Source: Brevipalpus yothersi
Taxonomy: Eukaryota; Arthropoda; Arachnida; Trombidiformes; Tenuipalpidae
Assembly: GCA_003956705.1 (NCBI GenBank)
Contig: QZCP01000445.1
Coordinates: 137,650-201,649, forward strand
Direction: 5' to 3'
Length of the DNA stretch: 64,000 bases
The notes beneath the pieces are model-generated. The model did not search any database, was not told where the DNA came from, and worked only from the letters and a program-made list of their open reading frames with translations. Shown here in pieces: positions 1 to 14,400 of the stretch. Each line of letters starts with the position of its first letter. Position 1 is the stretch's first letter. Made by a program: the position numbers and the translations under genes.

Positions 1-1798
1 ATAGAATGATGATGATTTACTGTTTCTCTTAAACATCAAAACTCATTGACTTCAAGTGATTGTTGGGAGAAAAGTGTTTTTTAACATGGCGTTTGCATGA
101 TTAACTCGAGTGAAGACTGTTTAAGAGAAAAGTGTAAGTATATATTTGATGGAAGATACTCAAGAATCGACTGGAAACACAAATTTACCTCATTTGCTAC
201 AGGTGAAAAATATGATATATGTAGCATGTGATGCTAAGTGGATGAGTTAATTGAGCTGTCCTGGGATCAGATAAATTCGATTCTTCATTCATCATAATTC
301 TCAGGAAACTTTTTTTACCTCAAAAATGATCTCAAGAAGAATAACTTACCAACAATACATATCTGTCAGAAGAACGTGATAGATTCAATTCACGTTGCTG
401 AATTGAATTTAATTGTTCGAGCAGAAAATCTGTTACGGAAGCAGCGTAAGTTACGTAATAACGCTTGATCAATCGACCCAATCTATGCTCAATACTCATA
501 ACCATGTTAGAATAATTAAGAAAAATTATTCAACTGAGAATATTGTCAGAGAATAGAATTGGACTCCAGAGCTACATGTTGATTCTTCAAAAAAATCTCA
601 TGACTGGATGATCGAAATACTTTTCAAAATATTTTATCAGTAGGGAACTGATCATTTCTCCAGTTTTCAATTTGAGCGAAAATTTGATCTTTTTCTTGAT
701 CATCTTTCTCAAGTTATTTAATATTAATTTTCTGGATCTCATCTTCTGATTTATCAATATAGCCAATCAATTAGTCTAATAATTTGATTGTCTAGTCTTT
801 TATCTTTATTATCACATCATCGTATTTCAATCCTCCCAATTTCATCATGATCATGAGCGATCAAAATGCCCTTTGGCAGTAAAAGTACAAAAATGCCTCG
901 AAAAGCGGTCTCTCATTTGTTTCAAACGGCAACGAAAAATAAACCATTATCCGAATTTCGAATTATTGTTTCAATTGATAATTTTGCTGGTAAATCTGAT
1001 CACTCCAACTAACCGAAAATATCTAAATCTAAAAGCATAATAGGTGCTATTTTTGGTTTTTTCGTGAGTTTTTGAGAGGGCCTCATTTATGAATGGGAAA
1101 AAATATTACCAGATTAAGATCATGGTCTCATTTTCAGTGTTTCATGCATTGTAAAAGATCATAAGTTGAAAAAGGGACAGATTTTTGTCCCTTCCTTGTA
1201 ACAATCTTGCAATCACATTATTCTCATTATCTTGATTTCTTGATTTATCATCTTAAACGATTGAATAATCGCAGATCATCTGGAAGTACGATCATACACA
1301 CGAAGACAGTTTGTTTTTCCAATCCTACCATAGCCAAGCATCTCTTCAATTATTATTATCTTTCGAAAATTCCACTGTAAACTCTTCCCCAATCTTATAC
1401 ACATGATAAAGTTGTCAATATCATAGTGATAGGGTTAGGTCTCGAGACAAGAATGAGCATCAACTCATTGAGAGTTGATGCAAATATTTTTCCACATACA
1501 CACATCAATCGAACGATGATAAGCAATACAAGTGAGAAAAAAATTTTCCACTATCAGATTTATGGGCAACACACATCTCTTATAAACAGAAATGAATAAT
1601 AGCTCAACAGATAGTGAAAAATGAAGAAAAATCTAGAATCGGAAATTTTAATCTTCTCAATTGCCTCAGGATGTGTTCACTGCTAATCACAGATTCTTCT
1701 TTGAAACTGTCTGTGGGAGATGGTGAAGTGAGAAAAATTTAAGACAGTAAAATTAGATGCCACTTCCTTCCTCTTCCTTTAGCCACTTTTCTCTTCGG

Positions 1799-1800
<2 letters not shown>

Positions 1801-1864
<64 letters not shown>
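1801..1864. repeat. (CT)n microsatellite
   Basis: A nearly pure CT dinucleotide run of about 64 bp with one TTT interruption, lying in the RyR 5' flank. It continues into a looser pyrimidine-rich region to about 2010. Confidence 0.95.
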
Positions 1865-2226
1865 CTCTCTCTATTCTTCATCCTCATCTCATTCGCTCAT
1901 CTCCGTCCTCTTCATCTTCATCTGTGACTTTCTCTCTCTTACTCTTAAAGGATCTGGCAAGAGACCAGGCATATTCCAGTCAGAGTCTCTTTCTCTCTCT
2001 TTCGGTTGATCATGATTCCAAGTAGTCGAAACTACTGCAACATCTTCACTTTATGGACTCTTAAATTAGAACACTTTTGCTCGCTCATTTTCTCGAGTCT
2101 CTCTGAAACAAAATCCTAGAAAGTAAAGTGATTGAGAGCGACACTATTGTTCCATTCTGAAACCACATTCGACGTTGATTTAGCATCGCATTTTTTCTCT
2201 GTGTGTGTTCTGGCCGATATATTCGA

Positions 2227-2287
2227 TGAGAGAGAGCGAAAGAGAGAGAGAAGAGAGCGAAAGAAAGAGAAAGAGAGAGAGGAGAGA
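2227..2287. repeat. Imperfect GA-rich tract upstream of RyR
   Basis: A GAGAG/GAAAG purine tract about 180-240 bp upstream of the RyR start codon. In flies GAGAG tracts near promoters bind GAGA factor. Whether this tract does so here is unknown. Confidence 0.8.
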
Positions 2288-2468
2288 AAAATGAATCAAC
2301 GATCGCCATTCAGAAATGTGTAAATATTCCTTTTTTGAATCCTATATGAAAGTTAAATTATTTTGTGCCGGTCTGTGTACGCAAGAATGAGTGATACACA
2401 CACTCTTTTGGGTACATACATAAATTTTGGTGACCTAGTGAAATAGTGAACATTATATAAGCATAAAA

Positions 2469-5400
2469 ATGGGTGATAGTGAAGCAGGATCCGAGCAAGA
2501 TGATGTTTCATTCCTCAGGACGGTAAGTGAATAGTTGTAGTAGAAGGCAGTAATAATAATAATATTCCATAGTAATAATGGCACTAATGTCAATAAAGAT
2601 GATTCAATGAAATTTTGTGGTTCGAAAAGTCGTGAGAAAGTTTCTCATTCTGATGAGATTATGCGGAAAAATGAAATTTTTTCCCATCAATCTTTGATAA
2701 TTTTGATCACCAGAAAAATCTTATTAGGCCATCGTATCGTCGCCGGTCATGAACTGGGTCAGTTTTTTGCTGTAATAGAAAGCAAGCTTCAATGTCTCTA
2801 GACTTCTTTGGTAGAATATTGTGGTCAAAATTACCAAAAATCTCTGCATATTTCCCTCTTGACCAGGGAAGGTCGAGCCTTTTCATTCAAATTTATCATA
2901 ACGCAAAACTTTCAGTCCACCTCATAAATATGCAGCATGTTGTAACACCTACGCTAAACTTGAATATACAGTCCAAACAAACCAAATGAAAAAATTTTTT
3001 GACTGAATAAATTTCATCACAAAATTTTATCAGATTCAGAATCACAATTCAATGCAATCTTATAGATACTAATCCAATGTGAATCAAATTCTCTGCATTT
3101 GTAATTTAAAATATACATTCTGTGGCTAGTGTATCCATAGAATGCATGATGAATGAATGTAAAAATAGAACATGGGAATAAATAACTAGCCGAATGTGAA
3201 TTTCAAGTAGACTCACCCTGGCATGATAGTGAGAGGCTCTAAAAATGTGTGATGCATGATGACAGCTGGCTTTCAGATAAAAGAAGAAGTTTCAGATGGA
3301 ATGGAATCAAAATTTTCGATAATCGGTAGCCTCAATGAGAAAGAATCCATAATCACAACTGATGTCAATTGATAGAATTGAATTTTCTGTTTAATCGGAA
3401 AAATCTCCATTATCGATTCAAACTCTTGATTCATATCAAACTTTATCACTCCTATCAGGACGATATGGTCTGTCTACAAAGTACAGCCACCGGTACACGA
3501 ATATGTTTGGCAGCGGAAGGTTTCGGCAATCGACATTGTTTTTTAGAAAATATAGCAGATAAAAATTATCCACCAGAATTATCATCATGTGTTTTTGTAA
3601 TCGAACAAGCCCTATCAGTTCGAGCACTCCAAGAAATGGTGACCGCCGAGTCGCACAGTGAATCAGATGGAATGACCGGAAGTGGAGGTGGTAAAGGTAG
3701 TGGAGGTGGCAGTTCTCGAACTCTCCTCTACGGACATGCCGTTCTATTGCGTCATGGTCACAGTAAAATGTATCTTGCATGCTTATCATCAACCAGTTCA
3801 TCTAGTGATAAGCTCGCATTTGATGTTGGTCTTCAGGAACACAGTCAAGGTGAAGCATGCTGGTGGACAGTACATCCGGCCAGTAAGCAGAGATCAGAAG
3901 GTGAAAAAGTTCGTGTTGGTGATGAAATTATTTTGGTCAGTGTGGCAACGGAACGATACTTGGTAAGTTGAAATCATTGAATAGTAGCCAAAATTATTAC
4001 AGCACCCTCCAGTTAATTGACTAAATCAATCAACCGCAAACATTGTGTCCACACACAGCATACAGCCAAAGAAGATGAACGAAGTATTGTGGATGCAAGC
4101 TTTAAATTGACCCATTGGTCAGTGGCTCCTTTTGGTACCGGAATGAGTCGTACCAAAAATGTGGGCTTCGTTTTTGGTGGAGATGTTTTACGATTTTATC
4201 ATGGTGGCGATGAATGTTTAACGGTTCCAGCCAATTGGAATGAACAGCCTGGCCAGAATATGGTCATATATGAAGGTGGTGCTGTGATGTCTCAAGCCAG
4301 ATCATTGTGGCGTCTTGATTTGGTTCGAACCAAGTGGGCTGGTGGATTCATCAATTGGGGATATCCGCTGAGAATAGTGCACATAACCACTGGTCGATAT
4401 TTGGGAATCACTGATAATCAGGAGATATGCTTGGTGGCTCGAGAATATGCAACCGTAGCGGAAACAGCATTCTGTTTGAGACAAAATAAAGATGATAAAA
4501 AGATAGCCATTGATGAGAAGGAAGAAGAAGTGATTGGATTACCGTTAATCAAGTATGGTGACACTAGTTTCTTTTTGCAACACATTGAATCTGGCTATTG
4601 GCTATCATATCGAAGTTATGAGACCAAAAAACGTGGTATCGGTCGAGTAGAGGAAAAGCAGGCCATTCTATCGGAAGAAGGTAAGATGGACGATGGATTG
4701 GAATTCAGTCGATCACAGGAAGAGGAAGCGAAAACTGCTCGAGTTATTCGAAAATGTGGAATAATGTTCAATAAATTTATTCGAGTTCTCGATTGTTTGT
4801 ATGAGAAACGATTTCCATCTCGAATGGCCAGCTCAAGACGCCAAAGTCATCTGAGTCATGGTCATTCTGGAAATGTTGGTCCAACCGGCGGAAGTGGGGT
4901 TGTTACACCATCAGGAGGTGGATCAAGTGTGGGAGGATCTCCTGGAGGTGCCATGATGAGTGCTCATCAGTACACCGGAATGGCTGCTCTACCATCTCAG
5001 GATCAAGAGGAAATGGTAATGTGTCTAGAAGATTTGATTGCCTACTTTGAGCAGCCCAAAGAGGACACTGATCATGAAGAGAAACAATTGAAATTGAAAG
5101 CTCTACGAAATCGTCAAGATCTTTTCCAAGAGGAAGGAATTCTTAATTTAATTCTAGAAACTATAGACAAAATTAACACAATCACCAATCAAGGTCTACT
5201 GGCCATACTGTTGGGGGGTGAATCAAGTCCAAGTTGGGATTTAATATCAAGCTACTTGTATCAATTGTTGGCCGCAGTGATCAAAGGGAATCACACTAAT
5301 TGTGCTCAATTTGCTCAAGCCCATCGATTAGATTGGCTATTCAGTAGATTATCTTCTCAAGCTGGTGGTGAAGGTACCGGAATGTTGGATGTTCTACACT

Positions 5401-8400
5401 GTGTTCTCACAGATTCACCGGAAGCCCTTAATATGATGAAAGAAGATCATATCAAAGTGATCATATCACTTCTCGAAAAACACGGTCGTGATCCAAAAGT
5501 TTTGGACATTCTGTGTTCACTTTGTGTCGGTAATGGTGTGGCAGTTCGAAGTTCTCAGAACAATATTTGCGATAATCTTTTACCCCAACGAAGTCTACTA
5601 CTACAGTCTCGACTAGTTGATCATGTAACATCTATGAGACCAAATATTTATGTAGGTAAAATTGAAGGATCAGCGATGTATAGACGATGGTATTATGAAT
5701 TGACATTGGATTGTGTTGAACAAGTCACTCATTTAGAGCCTCACTTTCGTGTTGGCTGGGCCAATGTTTGCGGATATGTACCCTATCCTGGTGGTGGACC
5801 GAAATGGGGTGGCAATGGTGTGGGTGATGATATATTTTCATATGGTTTCGATGGGAGCTCTTTTTGGACTTCCGGTGTAAGTAATCAAGTTCGATCTGTA
5901 CCTGATGGTCAACAGTATTTGCATAAAGGTGATGTGATTGGATGTATTTTGGATCTAAATCTGCCACTGATCACTTTTACCGTTAATGGAATTCCTGTTC
6001 GCGGATGCTTCAAGGGTTTCAATACTGATGGAATGTTTTATCCTGTGATGAGCTTTTCAGCCAAATATTCATGCCGATTTTTGTTTGGCGGTGATCATGG
6101 TCGTCTCAAGTATGGTCCACCTGTTGGCCATTCACCGTTAGTGGAAGCCCTGCTACCAGGTCAAATGCTGGTAGTTGAACCATGTTTTCAATTTGGTGAA
6201 CTTTCGAAAAATATTATTCTTGGTCCAGCAATTGAGTGGAATGATGATTCTGCTTTCGTACCTCGTCCAGTTGATACCTCAAATGTTGTTCTTCCCCAGT
6301 ATATTGAAGGAATTCGTGATAAATTGGCAGAAAATATTCACGAAGTTTGGGCAATGAATAAGATTGATGCTGGCTGGTCATACAGTGAAGTTCGTGATGA
6401 TATGTCACTGAAACATCCATGTTTAACATCATTCGAACGATTACCTGGAACAGAGAAAAAATATGATACAACATTGGCACTTTCAACACTGAAAACAATT
6501 GTTGCTCTAGGATATCGAATAGCAATGGATAAGCCACCAGGTCGAATCAAGGTGGTACGCTTACCAAATGATCCATACTTACAATCCAATGGATATCGAC
6601 CAGCTCCATTGGATTTATCTCAAATTCAAATAACTCCCAAAATTTCTGAGCTTATCGAACTTTTGGCAGAGAATACCCACAACGTTTGGTCTGCTGAACG
6701 TATTGAACAAAATTGGACTTATGGTTTCAGTGAAGATCCTATGTCCAAGCGAAGTCCTCATCTTGTTCCATACAAGTATGTAGATGATTTGATCAAGAAA
6801 GTTAATCGTGATACAGCCGCTGAAATGGTTAAAACCCTACTAGCTTATGGCTATGTCCTCGAGCCACCCACAAGTGAATCATCTGAAATAGACACTTTAA
6901 TGGGCAAAAGTAAGGTGGAAAGTGATGATTTCCGTTCATATCGTGCTGAAAAAACTTACGCAGTAACCAAAGGAAAATGGTATTATGAAGTTGAAATTTT
7001 ATCTCCTGGACCAATTCGAATTGGCTGGGCTACTTTGAACTTTTTGTCAAGCAATGAACTGGGTAACGATGAATACTCATGGGCATTTGATTGCCATTCA
7101 GCTCGAAAATATCATGGAGGCAATACATCGGAAGCTTTTGGTAAATCAGTAAGTGTTGGTGACATTGTTGGCTGTATGGTGGACATTAACGATCGAACTA
7201 TCAGCTATTCACTCAATGGTGAACTACTTCTGGATCCATCCGGTGGTGAGATGGCATTTTCTGATGTGGCCGTTGGTGATGAAGGCTGTGTACCAGGATT
7301 AACTCTTGCTGTTGGCCAAAAAGTTCGATTGATATTGGGTCAAGATGTGAATACACTGAAATGTTTCACAAATTGTGGTCTACAAGAAGGCTATCAGCCA
7401 TTCTGTGTCAACATGAATCGCAATATGACACTGTGGTACAATAAGGATGAGCCAATTTTCATCAATGTTGATCCAACCAATTCACCGATTGAAGTCACTC
7501 GAATTCCTGGTGGCAGTGATTCATCGCCAGCTCTCAAGATAACTCACAAACTTTTCGAAACCCAAGAAAAGGTAAGCTGGGAAATGATGAGACTATCATT
7601 ACCGGTCACATGTTATGAAGATTTGATTGATGATACGGAAAAACAGCGTCGTTTCGATGAAGTTCGACGTCGGACTAGACGAGTTCGAGCTGAACGTTCT
7701 GGTCTCAATAATCCAGGCAGTCTAGAGCAACACATGCTCCAGTCTGGTTTCAGTATTGCCGATGTAAAAGATTTACAGAGAGCTTACTCAGAAGATGCTT
7801 CCGAAGATATGGACAGTCCACAAACACCGGGCATTGTTTCACCCAATTGGTCAGCTGGTCAAAGGCCAAGAAGACAGCCATCACTATCCAAAACCAAATC
7901 ATTTGACAATGCACTTACAGTCCCATCGTTGGGTGAAGCACAAGCCAGAATGCGTCAAATGGGTGTTGGACTTACCACCCACAAGCGATCTACCAGTGAG
8001 GAGGCTCTACATCGAGCCCAGGGAAAAGAGGAAACCCAAGCCAAGAAACGTTCAAAGTCTCCGTTCAGATTTTTCGGTCGCAAAGAGCCTACACCACCAC
8101 CGAGGACACCAAGAACTCGAGAAGTTGAACCACCATCGATATCAGTTTTGGGAAGTAGTGTCGGATCATTGGTACCACCAGCAGTACCTGACAGGCCGCA
8201 AGGTATGAGTGGTGGATTGGGTGATCGACCACCGCAACAGGGAATACGTCGTGGCTCAAAGGTAAATGTATCTGAATCATTACCTGATGAGGCGTCCGAT
8301 TTGATTGATCCTTCTGGCTTGGATCTTGTGGATGAATATTTTTATGGTGTTCGAATATTTCCCGGTCAAGATCCGTCCCATGTGTACTGTGGATGGGTTG

Positions 8401-11400
8401 TGTCCAATTTTCGTCATTATGATAAATTTTTTGACGGTGGCAAAGTGCGCCGAGTAACGGTACAGGTGTGGGCTGAGAATGGTCAACTAGCTGAATATTG
8501 TGATAGACAAAATTGTTATATTCTCAATGCTGGCCAATTGTATAGTGATGTTCATGATACTGAACAATCTGGTGGTCGAAGTAATCAGGGAATGTTCATT
8601 GGCTGTCATATTGATTTGTCCACTGGAACATTGACTTTCACAGCTGATGGTAAGGCAACAAAATATCGTTTCCGCTTGGAACCGGGAACCAAGCTATTTC
8701 CAGCAGTTTTCTTTGAAGCTACCAGCAAAGAATGTCTCCAATTTGAGCTTGGTCGAACATCAACCACACTACCATTATCTGCAGCTATTCTTCAAAGTTC
8801 AGAGAAACATTTAATACCTCAATGTCCACCTCGACTACGTGTCCAATCTCTGCAACGATATCAGTGGGCTCGAGTTCCAAATGTATCACTTAAACCTCAT
8901 GCTCTGAAATTATCAGACATTCGAGGCTGGAGTATGCTGGTCGATGATCCAGTGTCCATGTTAGCCTTGCACATACCGGAAGATGACCGATGTATGGACA
9001 TTCTTGAGCTGATCGAAGCTGATCGTTACCTAATATTTCATGCTCGAACATTGGCTCTGTATGGTGCCCTATGTTTCCAAGGGAATACTCGAGCAGCCCA
9101 CATAATATGTTCTCATGTGGATGAGAAACAATTATTGTATGCAATCCAATCGGAATACATGTCAGGTCCACTGAGATCTGGATTCGCTGATCTATTGATC
9201 AGTTTACATCTGGAATCTGGTGCATATGCTCGATCTTTGACCCAAAATGAATTCATTGTACCGTTAGGAGATGATTTGAGAGCAATGTATAAGGAAGATG
9301 ATCGATTGTGTAATTCAATATCATCTCTCAAGTGTGTCTCGATTCGAGCACAAATGAAACAATCGGACAGAGTTGAAAGAGTTGAAACAGTAAAAGGACT
9401 ATTTTCACCATATTTTCCGGTTGAAACGCTCAAACAATTTGTTATGGATGCTCTTGATGATGCTGTTAAGCGAAGTAATCGACCGATGCGTGATCCTATC
9501 GGTGGATCAAATACTGACCTGTTTGTTCCTCTAATGAAATTGGTGGACAAACTGTTACTTATTGGTTGTATTGAAGACTCTGATTTGGAAAGCCTGCTGA
9601 TTTTAATTGATCCAGAAACTTTTGATCCTGATTACAATCCTCGAAGTGTTAACAAGCTCAAAGGTCTACTCGAAATGCCACTGGATGAAGGTGTTAAACT
9701 TCAAATGTGCTACATTCTCCATCATCTATTTGATATACAGCTGAGACATCGAATTGAATCAATTGTTGCCTTTTCCAGTAGCTTTGTATCTGATGTACAA
9801 GGTGATCAATTGCGACGTTACATATCAGTTAAGCAAGAAGATTTGCCAGCAGCAGTTGCAGCCAAGAAAACTCGAGAATTTCGATGTGCACCCAAAGAAC
9901 AGATGAAAATGATACTTGGTTTCAAAGATTTGGATGATGAACAGTTGGAAAATTGTCCATGTGGAGAGGATCTTCGACAATTTTTGAATGATTTTCACAG
10001 TATGATGATGGAAAAAACGAAAGTAATCCTCGAAGGAAGAGGACAAGAGGATGGACAAGGTAGTGGTAAGGACAGTAAATCATCATCAATCGATGGCAGC
10101 ATCGATGGTACTGTCAAGCCACCCACTTCATGGTCAAAGAAGGCTTTAGGCTTACTGAAAGTGGGCAAATCAAGTGATGGAGGTTTATCACTGGAAGATC
10201 GATCGAATCTACAGAATCGAGAGGAAATTTTCCAACGAAAAGTGGTGAACACTGTGAAAGCATGGTCTGAAGAGAGAGAAATTGAAGATCGTGAATTAAT
10301 TAGGCAAATATTTTCACTTCTATTGAGAAGCTATAATGGAGTTGGAGAGCTGATGAATGCTCTGGAGCAAACTTATGTGATCAGCATAACATCTAAGGAG
10401 GATGTTAATGGACTACTTCAGCACTTGGCAACTATTCGAGCTTTACTTCCGGTTCAAATGGGTCCTGAAGAGGAGGAAATTGTCCGTGAAACACTATGGA
10501 CTCTGGTGATGAATCGAGTTTTCTTCCAGCATCCTGATCTTATCAAAATTTTACGAGTTCACGAAAATGTGATGGACATCATGACCAACACTCTCAGCAA
10601 ACGAGCACAAGGTGAATCAGGTGGATCCAGTGGCACCAGTGGTGGTGGTGGTGGTAGTGGTGGTCAAGGAAGTGGTGGACAAGGTGGTGGTCAAAGTGGA
10701 GGCCACAAAGGAGCAAGACGTGTGAGTGCTGTTGAAGGTGATGGATCCACAGCAATTGGTGACACTTCGGCTATGGTTGTAGCTACTTGTCGATTTTTGT
10801 GCTACTTTTGCCGTTCAAGTCGAATGAATCAGAAAGCAATGTTTCAGCATCTTGATTTTCTACTGGATCATTCCAATATTTTACTCTCTCGTCCATCTCT
10901 CCGTGGATCCACACCACTAGATGTTGCATCTTCATCAGTGATGGAAAATCCTGAGTTAGCACTTGCATTGCGGGAAAATTATCTTGAAAAAATAGCTGTT
11001 TACCTGTCCAAGTGCGGATTCCAGTCAAATCAAGAGTTACTGGACAAAGGTTATCCCGATTTGGGTTGGGACCCGGTTGAAGGTGAACGATATTTGGACT
11101 TTTTCCGAACCTGTGTATGGGTAAATGGTGAAAGTGTGGAAGAGAATGCAAATCTTGTCATTCGTTTACTAATCAGAAGACCAGAATGTCTTGGTCCTGC
11201 TTTACGTGGTGAAGGTGAAGGTCTACTGCAAGCGATAAAAGATTCAATTGCGATGACTGAAAAACTTAAGAACAATCCATCGAATCTTCGAAATGGACCA
11301 GAAGAAGATGAAGATTATATTGATATGGGAGCAGCAATATTGAGCTTCTATTGTGCTCTGGTTGATTTGTTGGGTCGATGTGCACCGGAAGCAGCTACAA

Positions 11401-14400
11401 TTGCTTTGGGTAAAAATGATTGTTTACGAGCTCGAGCTATTCTCAGATCTTTGGTTCCCATGCAAGATTTGGAAGGTGTATTGGCTCTGCAATTTTCCAT
11501 TTTCTCATCACCCGATGCTCTAATCAAATCAGATCTTCCCGTTGGCTTTCTACCGCAACACAAACAGTCGATTGTTCTATTCTTGGAACGTGTATATGGT
11601 GTCGAAAATCAGGAAGTATTCTTCCGGTTGCTTGAAGATGCTTTTCTACCTGATCTAAGAGCAGCCACAATGTTGGAACGAAATGATGGCAGTGAAAGTC
11701 AAATTGCACTTGCCCTTAATCGATATCTGGGCAATGCTGTACTACCTCTTCTCATCAAGTATAGTTCATTTTTTGGTAATGCCGAAAATTGGGCAAGCTT
11801 AATGGATGCCACTTTGCATACAGTGTATAGACTATCAAAAATTAAGGTCCTCACCAAAGGTCAACGAGAATGTGTATCCGATTTTCTGGTTGCTTTGACC
11901 CATGAAATGCAACCCAGCATGCTGTTGAGTTTACTGAGAAAATTGACTGTAGATGTTTCAGTATTGACAGAATATTCGACTGTGGCTCTTAGATTGTTGA
12001 CACTTCACTATGAACGTTGTGGAAAATATTATGGTCATGGAGGACAGACAGCATACGGAACAGCATCGGCTGAAGAACGACGTTTGACAATGCTCCTGTT
12101 TTCCAATATTTTCGATTCTCTAGCAAAAATGGAATATGATCCTGATTTGTTCACAAAAGCTCTTCCATGCTTGACAGCGATCGCTTGTGCCTTGCCGCCA
12201 GATTATTCCTTGTCATTATCAACAGAGGATTCTCTACCTGGCAAAGGAATACGCCAAGATGGTCCATACTTACCACAGCCAGTCAACACTAATGGTGTTT
12301 CGCTTACTCGTGAACTTGAAAATTTGATCAACAGATTCACAGAACACTACCATGATCTGTGGTCACAGAGAAAATTTGAAGCTGGCTGGACATTTGGTGA
12401 ACAATGGAATCCAGATCAGAAAACTCATCCTCGCCTGAAGCCATACTATATGTTGTCCGAATATGAACGTCAACGATATCAGGAGCCCATAAGTGACCTA
12501 ATCCGAACTCTACTAGCTCTTGGATGGAATCTTGATCAAACTGATCCCAATCAATCAACATCTCGTCCCAGTTCGAGAACTGAACTTCGTCCAAGTTTAA
12601 GAGACTATAATCCTGAGCCTGTAGACACATCAAGTCTCACATTAAGCAGAGAAATTCAAAGTCTTGCCGAACGATTGGCAGAGAATGCTCATGAAATATG
12701 GGCCAAAAAAACTAGTGAAACTCTTGGAGGAATTATTCATCCTCAAATGGTTCCATATGATTTGTTGACCGACAAAGAGAAGAGAAAAAATCGTGAAAGA
12801 TCACAAGAGTTGTTGAAATATTTACAATATGAGGGCTATCGAATATTCAAGTGAGTAGTTCTTATTGCGATTGAGTTATCATGATTATCGATTGTCTTAC
12901 AACTTTTACATCTGCTCTTAATACTTTAATTTTAGATCTACTGGAAAAACTCACGAAAGTGAAACAACAAAATTGCGACACGACCACACTGGTCATCACA
13001 GTAGTTCGGAAACTAGATTCGCATCATCTTTGCTGGAAAAACTGCTCCAATATTTGGACACTGCTGCGACTAGCTTGAAACTTTTGAAGCCAAGTGCTAA
13101 CTATTCTCGTCGAATGAGCTTCAAAGAATCTAGTCGAGATGTTAAATTTTTCAGCAAGGTTGTCCTGCCTCTGGTTGAAAAACTATTCTCTGCTCATCGA
13201 GAATTCTTTTTGACCAGTGCTTCAACTTCAACCGGTGGCACAATGGCTGCTGGAATGGCTACCTCAAAGGAAAAAGAAATGGTCAGCTCATTGTTTTGTA
13301 AATTGGCAGCTCTACTTCGTTCCAAATTCAGTGTGGTAGCTGCTGAGGCTAAAATATCTGTTCGATGTTTGCAAGTTTTGATTCGTGCTACAGATGCTCG
13401 AACAATAGTGCGAAATTCTCAAGATTTTGTGAAAACTTCGTTCCTAACATTCTTCAATCATGCTGCCGATGATTTAGCTGCATGTGTATTTAACTTGCAA
13501 AATTCACGATTCAGTCATATTCGTGGAACTACCATGAAGACATCCAGTTCACTGAATTATATACAACTGATGCTTCTACCCGTTTTAACAGCACTCTTCG
13601 ATCATTTAGCTAGCAATGAATTCGGCTCAGAATTGCTGCTAAACGATATTCAAGTAGCATGTTACAAAATTTTGAACAGCCTTTACACCTTGGGAACCAA
13701 TCCCAATCTTACTTTGGGTCGTAAATTCATCAAGAATGAACTTGATTATCACAGACCCGCAGTTGGCAATTGTCTAGGAGCATTTGCGGCTACATTTCCG
13801 GTAGCATTCTTGGAACCTCTACTTAATAAGAATAACAAATATTGTATTCATAGTCGATCTCAAGATTATTCTCTGGAAGCCCAAGCAATTATGCAAGATT
13901 TGGAAGCTTCCATGCCAATTCTTGATGATCTGATGGCACAATTTGAAAAATATGTTGACTTGGAAACCAAATATCATCGTGATCCGTACACAATTGACAT
14001 CATTTTACCAATGCTGTGTGCTTATCTATCATTTTGGTGGAATCAAGGGCCTGATTCAGTAAATTTGCCGGAAGGAAGGCATGTCACATCAGTCACCAGT
14101 GAACATCTCAATCGAATGTTAAGATCTGTTCTAATATTGGTCAAGAATACAGTCGGCCACACTGGTAATCAATGGATGATCAGTCTAGCTGCCCACACAG
14201 GAATGATTGTGATTAATCCAGCGAAAGAATTGCTCAATGATCCTGTACTTCCATTAGCGGAACGAATTCGTCAGATTGCTGAGAAAGCTTTCCATCGAGA
14301 AGATACCCTGAAAGGATATCTCAAATCTCAAAGTGATGAAACATCGGAGCTTGAAACACAATTGATGGATGAATTTGCTCTACTAGTTCGTGATATTTAT

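Larger units (their letters stand above)
1..2468. other. 5' flank of the RyR gene, no gene recognised
   Basis: AT-rich non-coding DNA upstream of the RyR start codon. Open frames are short and low in complexity, such as purine/pyrimidine-tract frames on both strands at 2085-2323, and none resembles a known family. The only distinct features are a (CT)n tract at 1801-1864 and a purine-rich tract at 2227-2287. The RyR promoter and 5' UTR should lie here, but I cannot place a start site: no convincing TATA box sits at a useful distance from the ATG at 2469. Confidence 0.6.

Noticed and set aside
2085..2323. Overlapping frames on both strands upstream of RyR
   Set aside because: Low-complexity translations of a GA-rich tract; the RyR coding start at 2469 lies downstream.
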